From NCBI GenBank assembly GCA_905235505.1, contig CAJOMJ010000008.1, forward strand, positions 1 through 48,428: a DNA stretch of 48,428 nt, read 5' to 3'. Positions 1 through 10,016 of this stretch are shown here, piece by piece. The stretch is from Paludibacteraceae bacterium (GTDB taxonomy: Bacteria; Bacteroidota; Bacteroidia; Bacteroidales; Paludibacteraceae). Below the pieces are notes generated by a model. That model saw only the letters and a list, made by a program, of their open reading frames with translations, was not told the origin of the DNA and did not search any database. The position numbers and the translations under genes are program-made. The stretch's first letter is position 1; each line of letters opens with the position of its first letter.

Positions 1-25
1 CTAAATTGAAAACATGGTTCACGAG

Positions 26-544
26 ATGAAAAGAATAATATTTCTCATAGTAATAACTTGTGCTGTATGCTCTTGTGCCGTACAAAAAGCAACAACAGAC
101 GAAGAGTTCGTGAGTGAGATTCAGAAGGACATGCCCTTCAAAGCAAGTAAGTTGGCAGCGGTCAGCAACTGTGACAACACTTACTACTTCGCTGCTGACA
201 CTTACATAGACCTGCTGCCTGATTATGAGGTGGATGCAAATGGTGTATTGTGGGGGTACAGAACCACTTTTGCTCCTACTCACAGCACCCAGCCGGCTAA
301 CGTCATCTGGCGCAACATCGTTATAAACCACAAGGCAAAGCGAGTGTTGTGCATCGACCGTTTGCTCAGAGACGGCAAGACTTTCGGGTATGTATATGTC
401 TTGCAATCAGAAACAAAGAAATACAATCACTACGGCACTTTTCATTATGATGTGTCCGACCACCGCGCATTGCTGAATGTAGCAGATGCCATCATGGGCA
501 TGTCAGAATTGTCTGTCACAACTCTTAACACAATAATAAAATAA
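26..544 (+). CDS. putative small lipoprotein of unknown function
   Basis: I do not recognise the family. The 172-residue product begins with a basic start (MKR) and a hydrophobic stretch ending in VCSC, which reads as a lipoprotein signal with Cys17 as the likely lipid-bearing residue; the -2 Cys is unusual, so plain Sec export is possible. The rest is soluble, with no membrane segment or motif I can name. An ATG 12 nt upstream (position 14) would add MVHE in front of the signal; I prefer the second ATG because the charged residues then directly precede the hydrophobic core. It ends 2 nt before the metallophosphoesterase start, so the two are probably co-transcribed. The window begins only a few bases upstream, so its promoter is not visible. 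Confidence 0.7.
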   Translation: MKRIIFLIVITCAVCSCAVQKATTDEEFVSEIQKDMPFKASKLAAVSNCDNTYYFAADTYIDLLPDYEVDANGVLWGYRTTFAPTHSTQPANVIWRNIVINHKAKRVLCIDRLLRDGKTFGYVYVLQSETKKYNHYGTFHYDVSDHRALLNVADAIMGMSELSVTTLNTIIK

Positions 545-546
545 CT

Positions 547-1599
547 ATGCTTGCCAGATTTACAATCATCTTCTCCGTCTTTCTTGGACTACTTGTCGCT
601 ATTCTGCCGAATATACTGTGGCTTATCGGTTGGGTTATAGGAAAATGTTGCCACTATTCGTTATCATACGCACCTTTTGGCTGGACTTCTTTGGGTCTGG
701 TACTCTTTGTATGGACTCTTGTGGCATACAGCTATTTAGTGGGACGATGGCAAATGGAGACAAACAAAGTAACTGCCAATTCTCCGATGCTGCCCGCCTC
801 TTTCAACGGCTACAGAGTGGTGCATATCTCAGATTTCCATCTCTCCACTTTTGACGGTAAGCCAGAGAAAGTGCAACGTCTTGTAGATGCCGTCAATGCC
901 GAGCAGCCTGACCTCATCTGCTTCACCGGTGACCTTGTTACTCTCGGCACCAATGAGGCTGCTCCGTTTACTGACATACTGAAACAACTGCATGCGAAAG
1001 ATGGAGTGATGTCTGTTCTTGGTAATCATGATTTTCTTCTCTACAACCGCTCTTTCAGACAGGCACGTGAGAATTATGAAGAAGACAAACTCACAGACCC
1101 GATGGCTTTGCGTCTTGCCAATTCGGAGGCCCGTGAAGCAGAGGTGGAGTGCCTGGCTGCATATCAGCGCGACACACTCGGTTGGATACTCCTCCGCAAC
1201 GAACACCATGTAATACATCGCGGAACGGACAGTCTGACTATCATAGGCGTGGACAACACACAAGGCGGAGAACAAGGATTCTCCACTATTAACAATGGTG
1301 ATCTGGGGAAGGCAATGGAGAACACCGACGGTTATAGAATCCTGCTCACTCATGACCCGTCACACTGGGAGGCAGAGGTGCTTCACAAGACAGATATACC
1401 GCTCACATTGTCAGGTCACACTCATTCTGCGCAAGTACGTCTCTTCGGGTGGAATCCTGCTTCATGGATGTTCCACCAGTCATGGGGCAAATACATAGTT
1501 GACGACCAGACTATCTATGTGAATGCAGGTCTTGGTTGTACAATGCCGATACGTCTGAACTGCCCTTCGGAGATAACCGTCATCACTCTGCAACAATGA
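547..1599 (+). CDS. membrane-anchored calcineurin-like metallophosphoesterase
   Basis: The 350-residue protein has two N-terminal hydrophobic segments (about 5-31 and 46-66) followed by a complete calcineurin-type dinuclear metal fold. Visible motifs are SDFH (95-98), GDL (128-130), GNHD (159-162), LTHD (267-270) and GHTH (290-293), so all usual metal ligands are present. It resembles the YkuE/YaeI group of phosphoesterases, some of which act on lipid or UDP-sugar intermediates; the substrate here cannot be read from sequence. The catalytic domain should sit at the inner membrane. The start lies 2 nt after the preceding lipoprotein stop, suggesting translational coupling. Confidence 0.9.
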   Translation: MLARFTIIFSVFLGLLVAILPNILWLIGWVIGKCCHYSLSYAPFGWTSLGLVLFVWTLVAYSYLVGRWQMETNKVTANSPMLPASFNGYRVVHISDFHLSTFDGKPEKVQRLVDAVNAEQPDLICFTGDLVTLGTNEAAPFTDILKQLHAKDGVMSVLGNHDFLLYNRSFRQARENYEEDKLTDPMALRLANSEAREAEVECLAAYQRDTLGWILLRNEHHVIHRGTDSLTIIGVDNTQGGEQGFSTINNGDLGKAMENTDGYRILLTHDPSHWEAEVLHKTDIPLTLSGHTHSAQVRLFGWNPASWMFHQSWGKYIVDDQTIYVNAGLGCTMPIRLNCPSEITVITLQQ

Positions 1600-1668
1600 A
1601 CGAGTGTGCAGTCTGACAGATAGAGAAAACAAGAATGCTTAATACATATCAAATTAACTTAAATAAAT

Positions 1669-3852
1669 ATGAAGAAATTAATTATTTTTGTATCTGCCCT
1701 GCTGATAGCAGCGGGCATGAATGCCGCACCACGGAGTCTTGAACAGGCGGAGCGTGAGGCAACACAGTATTTTTCTGCACACAGACAGGCAATGCACATG
1801 CCTGCTGCCAATGCCAATGCCGAGAGTATGTCTCATGTGTGGACTGCGCGGCAGAACAACGGTCAACCGGCATTGTATGTGTTCAACCGTGGAGGAGAGA
1901 ACGGTTGGGTGATGATTTCCGCCGAAGACCGCACTTATACGGTATTGGCATATTCTGACGCCGGGCATTGGGATGCAGACAATGTTCCAGACGGCACACT
2001 CGCATGGATGGAGACCTATAGCGAACAGATAGAGCAGGCGGCAAATCTGAGTACTGCGGACATCCGCACCTCGGCAGTTGCTACCGCTGCATATACGCCT
2101 GTAAAACCATTGTGCTCCACAATGTGGGGGCAAACCGCACCTTACAACAACCTTTGTCCTATTGATGCCGACGGAGAGAGGAGTCTGACCGGTTGCCCTG
2201 CCACAGCTGCATCGCAGATTATGCGCAAACACAAGTATCCGGTGAAAGGCATAGGAAGCCATTCGTACGAATGGAATGACACGAAGAATCAGTCGCATAC
2301 GCTGACGGTTGATTTCAGTCAGACAACCTACGACTGGGAGAACATGATTACCGACTATAAGTCGCTCTCCTCGAATGAGGCACAGCAACAGGCAGTAGCC
2401 ACACTGATGTATCACTGTGGCGTGGCTTCTGAAATGGACTACGGCTCGGAATCCAGCGGTACGAAATCATATAAGATGGTAGGTGCCATGATTGAACATT
2501 TCGGCTATGACAGAGGTATAAGAACTATATTGAAAGATTATATGCCGGAGGACATCATCCTGCAAGAGGTGAATGCCGAACTGAGTGCAGGCAGACCGGT
2601 TTATATCAGTGCCAGAACGGTAAAGAATGACGGACATGCTTTCGTGTGCGATGGTATAGATGCCGAAGGATTACTGAGTATCAACTGGGGTTGGAACGGC
2701 AAAAGTAACGGTTATTACCGACTGTCAGCAATGAATCCGAGCGATCAAGCCACAAGCGGCAACAGAGGTTACACACAAAACGTAAGGTTGTACACACATA
2801 TCCAGCCCAATGCCGGAGGAAAATACTATTACTCGCTCACCTGCAATAATATCCGTGTGCTCAACCCTGCTTGTGCACGAGAAGATAAAGTGCAGTTCAG
2901 GGTGGATACTCTATATAACGGGGGTTTTACACAATGGGAAGGACACCTTAAACTATTGATTTACAAAGACGGCAAACTGTTCGACACAAGGACAATAAAT
3001 GACAGCATGGACCCTCTGAGCGGAGGATACAACCGCGGGTTAGTATCATATAATGCCAATTTCCAAAGTGCGACATCGTATCCTGACGGCGATTACGAAG
3101 TGGTAGTAGCGGCTCGTGCAGATGACCAGGACGGTGTGACGTTTCCGATTAATTGCAGATGGTTAGGTGAGTGGCGGTGCATGATGAAACTGACTTCGGA
3201 CTCTGTTTTTGTAACTGTGCCTACAATGGAAGTGCCGGAATATCTTGACCTGCCCATTCCGGCAGAATATACCTTCACACAGATGTCTGCATATTATTAT
3301 CCCTCGCTGTCTTCCGACACCAGACACAGGTGGAAAGTGCAATTGGAGACAGAAGATTTCTATAGTCAGGAGGGAAATGCCGATGCCGACCAGATGTTGC
3401 TGCTGTTCCATATCTATTCCGATTCCCCGAACTCAGTGATAGGTAATCACACGTCAGACAAGAATAATACTTACCGTTGTCTGTCCGCCACCCAATACTA
3501 TGGTCTGGATGCGGATGAGGAGAGTATGACTATCAATGATGCAAGCGAGGGTGATTGTGCCATAGTGTATAACGAAGGGAAGAATACATACACTATACGT
3601 TACAGACTGAAGATTAACGGCACAGACTATACCGGTATGGCAGAGATACCAATGAGTGGAGTGAAAGGGTATTACGGGGAAGATACCGATACTTACAATG
3701 CAAACTATCCGATTGTGTTAGACAACAAACAGACCGACGGTATAGACAACATCACTGACAGAATCAAGACAAACAAGGTGTTGCACAATGGCCAGGTGCT
3801 GATTCTCCACGGAGAAGATACCTATACTCCCAATGGCACAAGGGTAAAGTAG
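1669..3852 (+). CDS. secreted C10-family cysteine protease (streptopain/interpain-like)
   Basis: The 727-residue product starts with a clear Sec signal peptide (about 1-20, ending NAA). Residues about 22-130 resemble the Spi/C10 propeptide. The catalytic core has the family signature: WGQTAPYN (153-160), TGCPATAASQIM with nucleophile Cys176, and GHAFVCDGID with His323, followed by INWGW (338-342). About 380 further residues look like beta-rich surface modules. The last 30 residues (KVLHNGQVLIL then TYTPNGTRVK) match the tail style of many Prevotella secreted proteins and may be a sorting signal; that is inference. Streptopain relatives are zymogens released by autocleavage. It converges with the next gene; a weak 6-bp hairpin at 3863-3880 is the only terminator-like element between them. 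Confidence 0.92.
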   Translation: MKKLIIFVSALLIAAGMNAAPRSLEQAEREATQYFSAHRQAMHMPAANANAESMSHVWTARQNNGQPALYVFNRGGENGWVMISAEDRTYTVLAYSDAGHWDADNVPDGTLAWMETYSEQIEQAANLSTADIRTSAVATAAYTPVKPLCSTMWGQTAPYNNLCPIDADGERSLTGCPATAASQIMRKHKYPVKGIGSHSYEWNDTKNQSHTLTVDFSQTTYDWENMITDYKSLSSNEAQQQAVATLMYHCGVASEMDYGSESSGTKSYKMVGAMIEHFGYDRGIRTILKDYMPEDIILQEVNAELSAGRPVYISARTVKNDGHAFVCDGIDAEGLLSINWGWNGKSNGYYRLSAMNPSDQATSGNRGYTQNVRLYTHIQPNAGGKYYYSLTCNNIRVLNPACAREDKVQFRVDTLYNGGFTQWEGHLKLLIYKDGKLFDTRTINDSMDPLSGGYNRGLVSYNANFQSATSYPDGDYEVVVAARADDQDGVTFPINCRWLGEWRCMMKLTSDSVFVTVPTMEVPEYLDLPIPAEYTFTQMSAYYYPSLSSDTRHRWKVQLETEDFYSQEGNADADQMLLLFHIYSDSPNSVIGNHTSDKNNTYRCLSATQYYGLDADEESMTINDASEGDCAIVYNEGKNTYTIRYRLKINGTDYTGMAEIPMSGVKGYYGEDTDTYNANYPIVLDNKQTDGIDNITDRIKTNKVLHNGQVLILHGEDTYTPNGTRVK

Positions 3853-3878
3853 TATTGTCAGAGACAGAATAGACTCTG

Positions 3879-5546
3879 TCAGGCGAAGATGAGGATCATG
3901 AACTGGGCAGTAAGAATGCGCAGGAAAGTGACCAAGGGATAGACCGTTGAGTAGGCTACAGCAGGCTCATCGGTCTCTCCTATTGAATTGGCATAGGCGA
4001 GTGGAGGGGCATTGGTGTGTGCGCCTGCCACAAGACCACAGATAGTGAAGAAATTCATCTTCATCAGTCTGGCAATAACAGCCACAATCAATGCCGGCAC
4101 AATGGTGATGATTACCCCGAGTCCTAACCATAGTAATCCGTCGCCGGAGAATACGGTCTCTATAAAACTGCCTCCTGCACTGAGGCCTACAGAGGCGAGA
4201 AAGAGGCATAGACCCACTTCGCGGAGCATAAGGTTGGAAGATATGGTGGTATAGGTGGTGAGGTGAACCTTATAGCCGAACCTGCCGAGGAGAATAGCTA
4301 CGATAAGCGGACCACCCGCTATACCGAGTTTGGCAGGCATGGGCAGGTGAGGGAAATAGATAGGTACACTGCCGAGCAGTATTCCAAGGAGGATACCGAC
4401 AAAGATAGTGACGACCGGCGGCTCATTGAGTTTGCGGAGAGTATTGCCAAGCATTTTCTCCGCCTGTTGTATTCCTTCTATCGGACCAACTACCATAACA
4501 CGGTCACCCACCTGCAAGGTGAGGTTGGGTCGGGCAAGAAGATTGATACCGGCACGGTTGATTCGGGTTATATTGACATTGAAGGCAGAGCGCAGATGCA
4601 GGTCGCTGATACTCTTGCCGTTGATATGGTTGCGAGTTACTACAATACGGCGGGAGACAAGATTCCGGTCGTCGTCTTTCCACTCATACTCTATAGTCTC
4701 TCCAAGCAGTTGTTCGAGACTTGCAGCATTGACATCGCGGGTGACAATGCGAATGATGTCAGAGCAGTGGAGGACAGTGTCAGGGTGGGGAATAAGGACT
4801 TCCGTACCATTGAAGATGCGTGTGGCAATAGCCTCGTGACCGAACTGTGCCTTCATCTGTGCAAGATTGAGTCCGTCTATCTTGGGGTTGGTGATGCGGA
4901 AGGTAAGCACTGCCGGCTTGTCGTCATTGTCGTTCTGCTTCTTAAGCATAAGTTCCTCTTCTTTGGGGTCTATATGAAAGAAGAGGCGTATAAGCATCAT
5001 AACGACAATAGTGCCGATTACAGCCAGAGGGTAGGTTACGGCATAGCCGAGAGAGATAGGCTCCATAGGTGTGCCGTTGATGGAATTGAGTTGTTGCAGC
5101 GCCTCCTCGGCAGCACCCAAGCCGGGAGTGTTGGTGATGGCACCTGACATTATTCCAACCATCATAGGCATGCTGACTCTGCCTTGGAGGAGGTAGTATA
5201 GCCCGATGGTAGTGCCTGCGCCGAGAGCCACGATGAGCAGAGCCAATCCATTGAGACGCAGACCGCCTTTCTTAAAGGAGGAGAAGAAACCCGGACCTAC
5301 CTGCAGACCTACGGAGAAAATAAAGAGAATAAGACCGAAGTTCTTCATTAAGTCAAGAACAACGGGGTCAATATTGAAGTTGAAATGTCCGAGTGCGAGA
5401 CCGACAAAGAGAACAAAAGTGGCTCCGAGCGAGATGCCTTTTATCTGTATTTGTCCCAAAGCCATACCGAGAGCAATGATGAAGCAATAGATTAGTATGG
5501 TGTGGGCAACGGAATTTTGTGTAAATAAGTCAACAAACCAGTTCAT
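3879..5546 (-). CDS. AspT/YidE-type transporter with two TrkA-C domains
   Basis: The 555-residue product has the layout of the YidE/YbjL/AspT transporter family: about five to six N-terminal hydrophobic helices, two cytoplasmic TrkA-C (RCK-C) domains near residues 210-280 and 290-365, then another bundle of helices to the C-terminus. AspT members exchange aspartate and alanine; the substrate of most YidE proteins is unknown, so I do not name one. An upstream in-frame start would add 25 residues, but a promoter -7 box at 5591-5598 and the family N-terminus (MNWFVDLF) favour the ATG at 5546. It is a single-gene unit, divergent from the decarboxylase gene at 5962. Confidence 0.9.
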   Translation of the reverse strand: MNWFVDLFTQNSVAHTILIYCFIIALGMALGQIQIKGISLGATFVLFVGLALGHFNFNIDPVVLDLMKNFGLILFIFSVGLQVGPGFFSSFKKGGLRLNGLALLIVALGAGTTIGLYYLLQGRVSMPMMVGIMSGAITNTPGLGAAEEALQQLNSINGTPMEPISLGYAVTYPLAVIGTIVVMMLIRLFFHIDPKEEELMLKKQNDNDDKPAVLTFRITNPKIDGLNLAQMKAQFGHEAIATRIFNGTEVLIPHPDTVLHCSDIIRIVTRDVNAASLEQLLGETIEYEWKDDDRNLVSRRIVVTRNHINGKSISDLHLRSAFNVNITRINRAGINLLARPNLTLQVGDRVMVVGPIEGIQQAEKMLGNTLRKLNEPPVVTIFVGILLGILLGSVPIYFPHLPMPAKLGIAGGPLIVAILLGRFGYKVHLTTYTTISSNLMLREVGLCLFLASVGLSAGGSFIETVFSGDGLLWLGLGVIITIVPALIVAVIARLMKMNFFTICGLVAGAHTNAPPLAYANSIGETDEPAVAYSTVYPLVTFLRILTAQFMILIFA

Positions 5547-5590
5547 AATGTTGTGGGATAGGTATTGTTCAGGTTGCTTGAATCGGGGTG

Positions 5591-5622
5591 CAAAGGTACT
5601 GCAATAATTCCATGTGTGCAAA
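5591..5622 (-). promoter_or_regulatory. Bacteroidetes-type promoter for the YidE-type transporter
   Basis: Read on the minus strand, TTTG (5622-5619) is followed after 20 nt by TACCTTTG (5598-5591). This is an exact match to the Bacteroidetes housekeeping consensus TTTG-N19-21-TAnnTTTG. The box lies 44 nt upstream of the chosen ATG at 5546. Confidence 0.75.
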
Positions 5623-5854
5623 CTGAAACTAGAGAGAGCAAACAGGTAGGTAAGTTATGGCTTTTGTTTACATGTTGTTTTCGTGTTTTTAAGTATTGTA
5701 ATCGGAGGTGTTTGGATGAGGGCATTGAGGAATTGTGGATGGCAGGCGAGTGAGACCTGATACCGATTTGAGGAGTTGAACGGGGGATGTGGGCTCTGTT
5801 TCCTCAGGATATGGAGGATTAGTTGTAAGTATAAGAACATATAAACAGTTTTAA
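5623..5854. other. intergenic stretch between divergent promoters, no gene seen
   Basis: About 230 bp between the divergent promoters of the transporter and the decarboxylase gene. I find no convincing coding sequence, RNA motif or repeat here. The small open frames lack family resemblance and sit across from one another on both strands. Confidence 0.5.
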
Positions 5855-5886
5855 TTTGCACAGATAAGGAAAAAGTTGTACCTTTG
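5855..5886 (+). promoter_or_regulatory. Bacteroidetes-type promoter for the decarboxylase-serC-serA unit
   Basis: TTTG at 5855-5858 and TACCTTTG at 5879-5886 are separated by 20 nt, an exact consensus match. The start codon at 5962 follows after about 75 nt, leaving a leader of roughly 70 nt. Confidence 0.75.
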
Positions 5887-5961
5887 TGGCAAAATAAGGT
5901 ACACCCTTATTCATACGATATTCCAAAGAAAAAGAGAACCCTAAAAATCTTATATCAAACA

Positions 5962-7905
5962 ATGAAAAAAGAAGTAAAGTTCAGTCTCGTTTACAGAGAC
6001 ATGTGGCAGAGTTCGGGCAAGTATGTGCCTCGCAAGGACCAGTTGGCAAAGATAGCTCCGGTGATAATAGACATGGGTTGTTTCGACCGTGTGGAGACCA
6101 ACGGAGGAGCCATGGAGCAGGTTAATCTGCTGTATGGAGAGAATCCGAATGCAGCAGTGCGCACGTTCTGCAAACCATTCAACGAAGCAGGGATACAGAC
6201 TCACATGCTTGACCGTGGTTTGAATGCACTGAGAATGAATCCTGTGCCAGCCGATGTAAGACAGTTGATGTATAAGGTGAAGCATGCGCAGGGTACGAAC
6301 ATCACACGTATCTTCTGCGGACTGAATGACCCGAGGAATATCATTCCTTCAATAAAGTGGGCGAAAGAGGCAGGCATGACAGCGCAAGCCACGATGTGTA
6401 TCACTTACTCGAAAGTGCATACAGCAGAGTACTATATCAATCTTGCAGAGCAACTGATAGAGGGTGGAGCACAGGAAATATGTCTGAAAGACATGGCAGG
6501 TATAGGCCGCCCTGCGATGCTGGGTACGATAGTGGCAGCAATCAAGGAGAAGCACCCTGACATCATTATACAATATCACGGTCATACAGGTCCGGGCTTC
6601 TCGGTAGCCTCAATGTTGGAAGTGGCAAAGGCGGGCGGTGATGTGCTTGACGTAGCAATGGAGCCGCTGAGTTGGGGCAAGGTGCACCCTGATGTAATCA
6701 CCATACAGGCAATGCTGAGAGATGCAGGATTCCTTGTGAAGGATATCAACATGAAGGCTTACATGGAGGCAAGGAGTCTGACGCAGTCGTTTATGGACGA
6801 TTTTCTCGGCTATTGGATAGACCCGAAGAATGCTCTTATGTCGTCATTGCTTGTAGGTTGCGGTTTGCCGGGCGGTATGATGGGCAGTCTGATGGCAGAC
6901 CTGAAAGGTATGCATGCGGCCATCAACACCAACTTGAAGAAGAAAGGCGAGCCTGAGTTGAGCGAGGACGAACTGCTTGTAGAACTCTTCGACGAGGTGC
7001 AGAGAATATGGCCGATGCTTGGCACACCATGTTTGGTAACTCCGTTCTCGCAATACGTGAAGAACGCTGCACTGATGAACATCTACAGCCGCTCAATGGG
7101 TGAGAAGCCGTTTACGAGAATGGACCCCGCAATGTGGGGCATGATACTCGGCAAGTCGGGTAAGTTGCCCGGAGAGTTGGCACCGGAGATTATTGAACTT
7201 GCCAAGGAGAAAGGCTATGAGTTCTATACAGACGACCCGCAGAAACTCTATCCGGACGCACTACCGGAGTATATAAAGATGATGGAGGAACTCGGTTGGG
7301 ACCGCGGTCAGGACGACGAGGAGTTGTTCGAGTTTGCGATGCACGAGAAACAGTATCGCGAGTACAAGTCGGGGCAGGCAAAAGAGCAGTTCAACAAAGA
7401 CCTTCTTGAAAGAATGGAGAAGGCTGCACAGGGCGGAAAACAAGTTACGTTCATCTCTGCAGCAGACAAACGTGCTATTCTTCACCCGTCGGCAGAACCG
7501 TTGGAGGCTCCGCAGAACGGTCGCCTGTTGTGGGAAATCAATACGGACGAGGGTAGTGCAAAGCCCGTTCACGGCAAGCTCTATCTGAAGGGAGAGCAGG
7601 TGTGCATACTCCAGACACAACACGGAATGGAGGTTCTGACGGCCTTTGAGAACAGCCGTATCGTCGCAATAGAGAAGGAACAGGGCGAGATGGTAGCCAA
7701 AGGTCAGACGATATGCTGGATGGAGAAGGTTGACCTTGTAGAAGAGGCGAAGATAGCCGCTGAGAATGCAGTGGAGACAGTGAAACAGACTGCACAGGAC
7801 GTTGCCCGCGCCGCCAAGAAGACACTGCAGGAGACAGCACAGCAGATAGAACCTAAAGTAAGCAAATGGAAAGACTCAATGAACGCCAAAATATCGAAGA
7901 AATGA
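5962..7905 (+). CDS. pyruvate carboxylase subunit B / oxaloacetate decarboxylase alpha-like protein
   Basis: A 647-residue carboxyltransferase of the HMGL-like TIM-barrel family, which moves CO2 between biotin and pyruvate/oxaloacetate. Visible active-site elements are YRDMWQS (11-17), the metal site QYHGH (204-208) and LKDMAG with Lys176. The PYC/OADA conserved domain follows to about residue 480. Residues 520-588 have the sequence rhythm of a biotinyl/lipoyl domain ([12 protein letters not shown] turn at the end), but the position of the biotinylated lysine in the usual MKM motif reads QHGME, with His554. The last 59 residues are Ala/Glu/Lys-rich and probably helical. It may therefore work with a separate biotin carrier not in this window. 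The ATG at 5962 matches the family N-terminus ([13 protein letters not shown]). Its stop overlaps the serC start by 4 nt (ATGA). Confidence 0.85.
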   Translation: MKKEVKFSLVYRDMWQSSGKYVPRKDQLAKIAPVIIDMGCFDRVETNGGAMEQVNLLYGENPNAAVRTFCKPFNEAGIQTHMLDRGLNALRMNPVPADVRQLMYKVKHAQGTNITRIFCGLNDPRNIIPSIKWAKEAGMTAQATMCITYSKVHTAEYYINLAEQLIEGGAQEICLKDMAGIGRPAMLGTIVAAIKEKHPDIIIQYHGHTGPGFSVASMLEVAKAGGDVLDVAMEPLSWGKVHPDVITIQAMLRDAGFLVKDINMKAYMEARSLTQSFMDDFLGYWIDPKNALMSSLLVGCGLPGGMMGSLMADLKGMHAAINTNLKKKGEPELSEDELLVELFDEVQRIWPMLGTPCLVTPFSQYVKNAALMNIYSRSMGEKPFTRMDPAMWGMILGKSGKLPGELAPEIIELAKEKGYEFYTDDPQKLYPDALPEYIKMMEELGWDRGQDDEELFEFAMHEKQYREYKSGQAKEQFNKDLLERMEKAAQGGKQVTFISAADKRAILHPSAEPLEAPQNGRLLWEINTDEGSAKPVHGKLYLKGEQVCILQTQHGMEVLTAFENSRIVAIEKEQGEMVAKGQTICWMEKVDLVEEAKIAAENAVETVKQTAQDVARAAKKTLQETAQQIEPKVSKWKDSMNAKISKK

Positions 7906-8990
7906 AGAAATATAATTTCAATGCGGGTCCAAGTATATTACCCGAAGAAGTGATAAAGCAGACTGCCGAGGCAGTGATAAACTTTCAGGGCGAAGGGTTG
8001 AGTATCCTTGAGATATCTCACCGCGCCAAGTATTTCCAACCTGTTATAGATGAGGCAACAGCGCTGATGAAGGAGTTGCTGGGTGTGCCGGAAGGATATA
8101 GCGTAATATTCCTCGGAGGCGGTGCATCGCTGCAATTCTGCATGGTGCCATATAATCTGTTGGAGAAGAAAGCCGCATATCTCAATACGGGTGTGTGGGC
8201 AAAGAAGGCACTGAAAGAGGCAAAAGGATTCGGCGAGGCAGTGGAAGTGGCAAGTTCGGCAGAGAGCAACTATATCTATATTCCTACAGACTATGAAGTT
8301 CCGCAGGATGCCGACTATTTCCACATTACGACCAACAACACTATCTACGGCACGGAGCTGAGCGACAAGAAGCTGCAGGATATATACAAGAAGAAAGGCA
8401 ACGTGACTCTTGTGGCAGACATGTCATCGGATGTGTTGTCGCGCCCGATAGACGTGAGTCAGTACGGAGTTATCTACGGCGGTGCACAGAAGAACCTTGC
8501 TCCTGCAGGTGTCACTTTCGTGATAGTGAAAGACGAGGTGTTAGGCAAGGTGAGCAGGCATATACCGACGATGCTTGACTATAAGACTCATATAGACGGA
8601 GGAAGCATGTTCAACACACCTCCTGTACTGCCTATCTATACGGCAATGCTCACACTGCGCTGGCTGAAGGAGAACGGCGGAGTGGAAGGTGCAGAGAAGA
8701 GAAACAAGGCAAAAGCAGAGTTGCTGTATGACTGCATCGACCACTCGAAGATATTCGTAGGCACAGCAAAGGCGGAAGACCGCTCAAGAATGAATGTGTG
8801 CTTTGTGCTGAAGCCGGAGTATCAGGACTTGCAGGACGACTTCTTCAAGTTCGCCACAGAAAAGGGTATGGTAGGTATCAAGGGTCACCGCTCGGTAGGC
8901 GGGTTCCGTGCATCGCTTTATAATGCAATGACAATAGAGGGTGTGCAGGCATTAGTGGATTGCATAAAGGACTACGAAACCAAACTCTGA
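7902..8990 (+). CDS. serC: phosphoserine aminotransferase
   Basis: The 362-residue PLP enzyme transfers an amino group from glutamate to 3-phosphohydroxypyruvate, the second step of serine synthesis; the family also acts in vitamin B6 synthesis. The N-terminus NFNAGPS, the GGGASLQF motif (72-79), the PLP lysine in [11 protein letters not shown] (Lys197) and the C-terminal [15 protein letters not shown] segment are all typical, and the length fits. I start at the ATG in the ATGA overlap with the preceding gene rather than 36 nt upstream, because the family begins [11 protein letters not shown]. The serA gene follows in the same direction. pdxA, which could share the B6 branch, lies elsewhere in the window (16215). 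Confidence 0.96.
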   Translation: MKKYNFNAGPSILPEEVIKQTAEAVINFQGEGLSILEISHRAKYFQPVIDEATALMKELLGVPEGYSVIFLGGGASLQFCMVPYNLLEKKAAYLNTGVWAKKALKEAKGFGEAVEVASSAESNYIYIPTDYEVPQDADYFHITTNNTIYGTELSDKKLQDIYKKKGNVTLVADMSSDVLSRPIDVSQYGVIYGGAQKNLAPAGVTFVIVKDEVLGKVSRHIPTMLDYKTHIDGGSMFNTPPVLPIYTAMLTLRWLKENGGVEGAEKRNKAKAELLYDCIDHSKIFVGTAKAEDRSRMNVCFVLKPEYQDLQDDFFKFATEKGMVGIKGHRSVGGFRASLYNAMTIEGVQALVDCIKDYETKL

Positions 8991-9087
8991 GACAATGGGT
9001 TATTCCTATATATTGCCTTCCGGCTATAATGGCACGGCAGAGGCAGTGAAAGGCAAAACAATAGAATACATAACATTAGTAGGCACA

Positions 9088-10008
9088 ATGAAAGTACTTG
9101 TAGCAACAGAGAAGCCGTTTGCGAAGGTGGCAGTGGACGGCATTCGCAAGGTAACAGAGGAGGCAGGATATAGTCTTGCTTTGTTGGAGAAATACACTGA
9201 GAAGCAGCAATTGTTAGACGCAGTGGCAGATGCAGATGCACTGATAATCAGGTCGGACATTGTAGATAAAGAGGTGTTTGATGCTGCAAAGAAACTGCGC
9301 ATAGTGGTTCGTGCGGGGGCAGGTTACGACAACATAGACCTTGCAGAGGCAACGGCGCACAATGTGGTGGCAATGAACACTCCCGGTCAGAACTCGAACG
9401 CAGTGGCAGAATTGGCTTTGGGTCTGATGGTATATGCAGTGCGCAACTTCTACAACGGCGCATCAGGCACCGAACTCAAGGGTAAGACTCTCGGAATACA
9501 TGCTTTCGGAAATGTCGGAAGGAATGTGGCACGTATAGCACAAGGGTTTGGTATGAAGGTGATAGCATACGATGCATATTGCCCTGACGAGGCAATGACG
9601 GCAGCGGGTGTGACACCTGTACATTCGGCAGAGGAACTGTATAAACAGTCGGATATAGTATCGCTTCATATACCTGCTACAGCCGAGACCAAGGGGAGTA
9701 TAAACTATTCTCTGCTCAGTCAGATGCCGAAAGGCGGAATGTTGGTGAATACTGCAAGAAAAGAGGTAATCAACGAGGACGAACTGATACAGTTCATGAC
9801 CGAGCGCACCGATTTCAAGTATGTAACCGACATTATGCCGGCATCAGACATGAAGATGCAGGAGTTGTTTGCAGGCAGATATTTCTCAACACCAAAGAAG
9901 ATGGGTGCACAGACAGCCGAAGCAAACATCAATGCAGGCATAGCAGCAGCACAACAGATAGTGGATTTTCTCAAGAACGGCAACACCCGTTTTCAAGTGA
10001 ACAAATGA
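9088..10008 (+). CDS. serA: D-3-phosphoglycerate dehydrogenase, short form without ACT domain
   Basis: The 306-residue product catalyses the first step of serine synthesis, oxidising 3-phosphoglycerate. It has the D-2-hydroxyacid dehydrogenase fold: RAGAGYDNID (75-84), the NAD loop GIHAFGNVGRNVA (136-148) and NTARKEV with Arg224. There is no C-terminal serine-binding regulatory domain. The segment that normally reads TPHIGA carries Lys270 (STPKKMGAQTAEA) in place of the catalytic His, and the usual Glu motif before it reads MPASD. From memory this is a feature of the Bacteroidales-type enzyme rather than a lesion. An in-frame ATG at 8995, 4 nt after serC, would add 31 residues; I chose 9088 because MKVLVATEKPFAKVAVDGI is the family start. 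Confidence 0.93.
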   Translation: MKVLVATEKPFAKVAVDGIRKVTEEAGYSLALLEKYTEKQQLLDAVADADALIIRSDIVDKEVFDAAKKLRIVVRAGAGYDNIDLAEATAHNVVAMNTPGQNSNAVAELALGLMVYAVRNFYNGASGTELKGKTLGIHAFGNVGRNVARIAQGFGMKVIAYDAYCPDEAMTAAGVTPVHSAEELYKQSDIVSLHIPATAETKGSINYSLLSQMPKGGMLVNTARKEVINEDELIQFMTERTDFKYVTDIMPASDMKMQELFAGRYFSTPKKMGAQTAEANINAGIAAAQQIVDFLKNGNTRFQVNK

Positions 10009-10016
10009 TTCTATAA

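Noticed and set aside
4263..5147. A 294-codon plus-strand frame opposite the YidE-type transporter
   Set aside because: It lies fully inside the transporter gene on the other strand and shows no family motif; long antisense frames are common in sequences with this codon bias.
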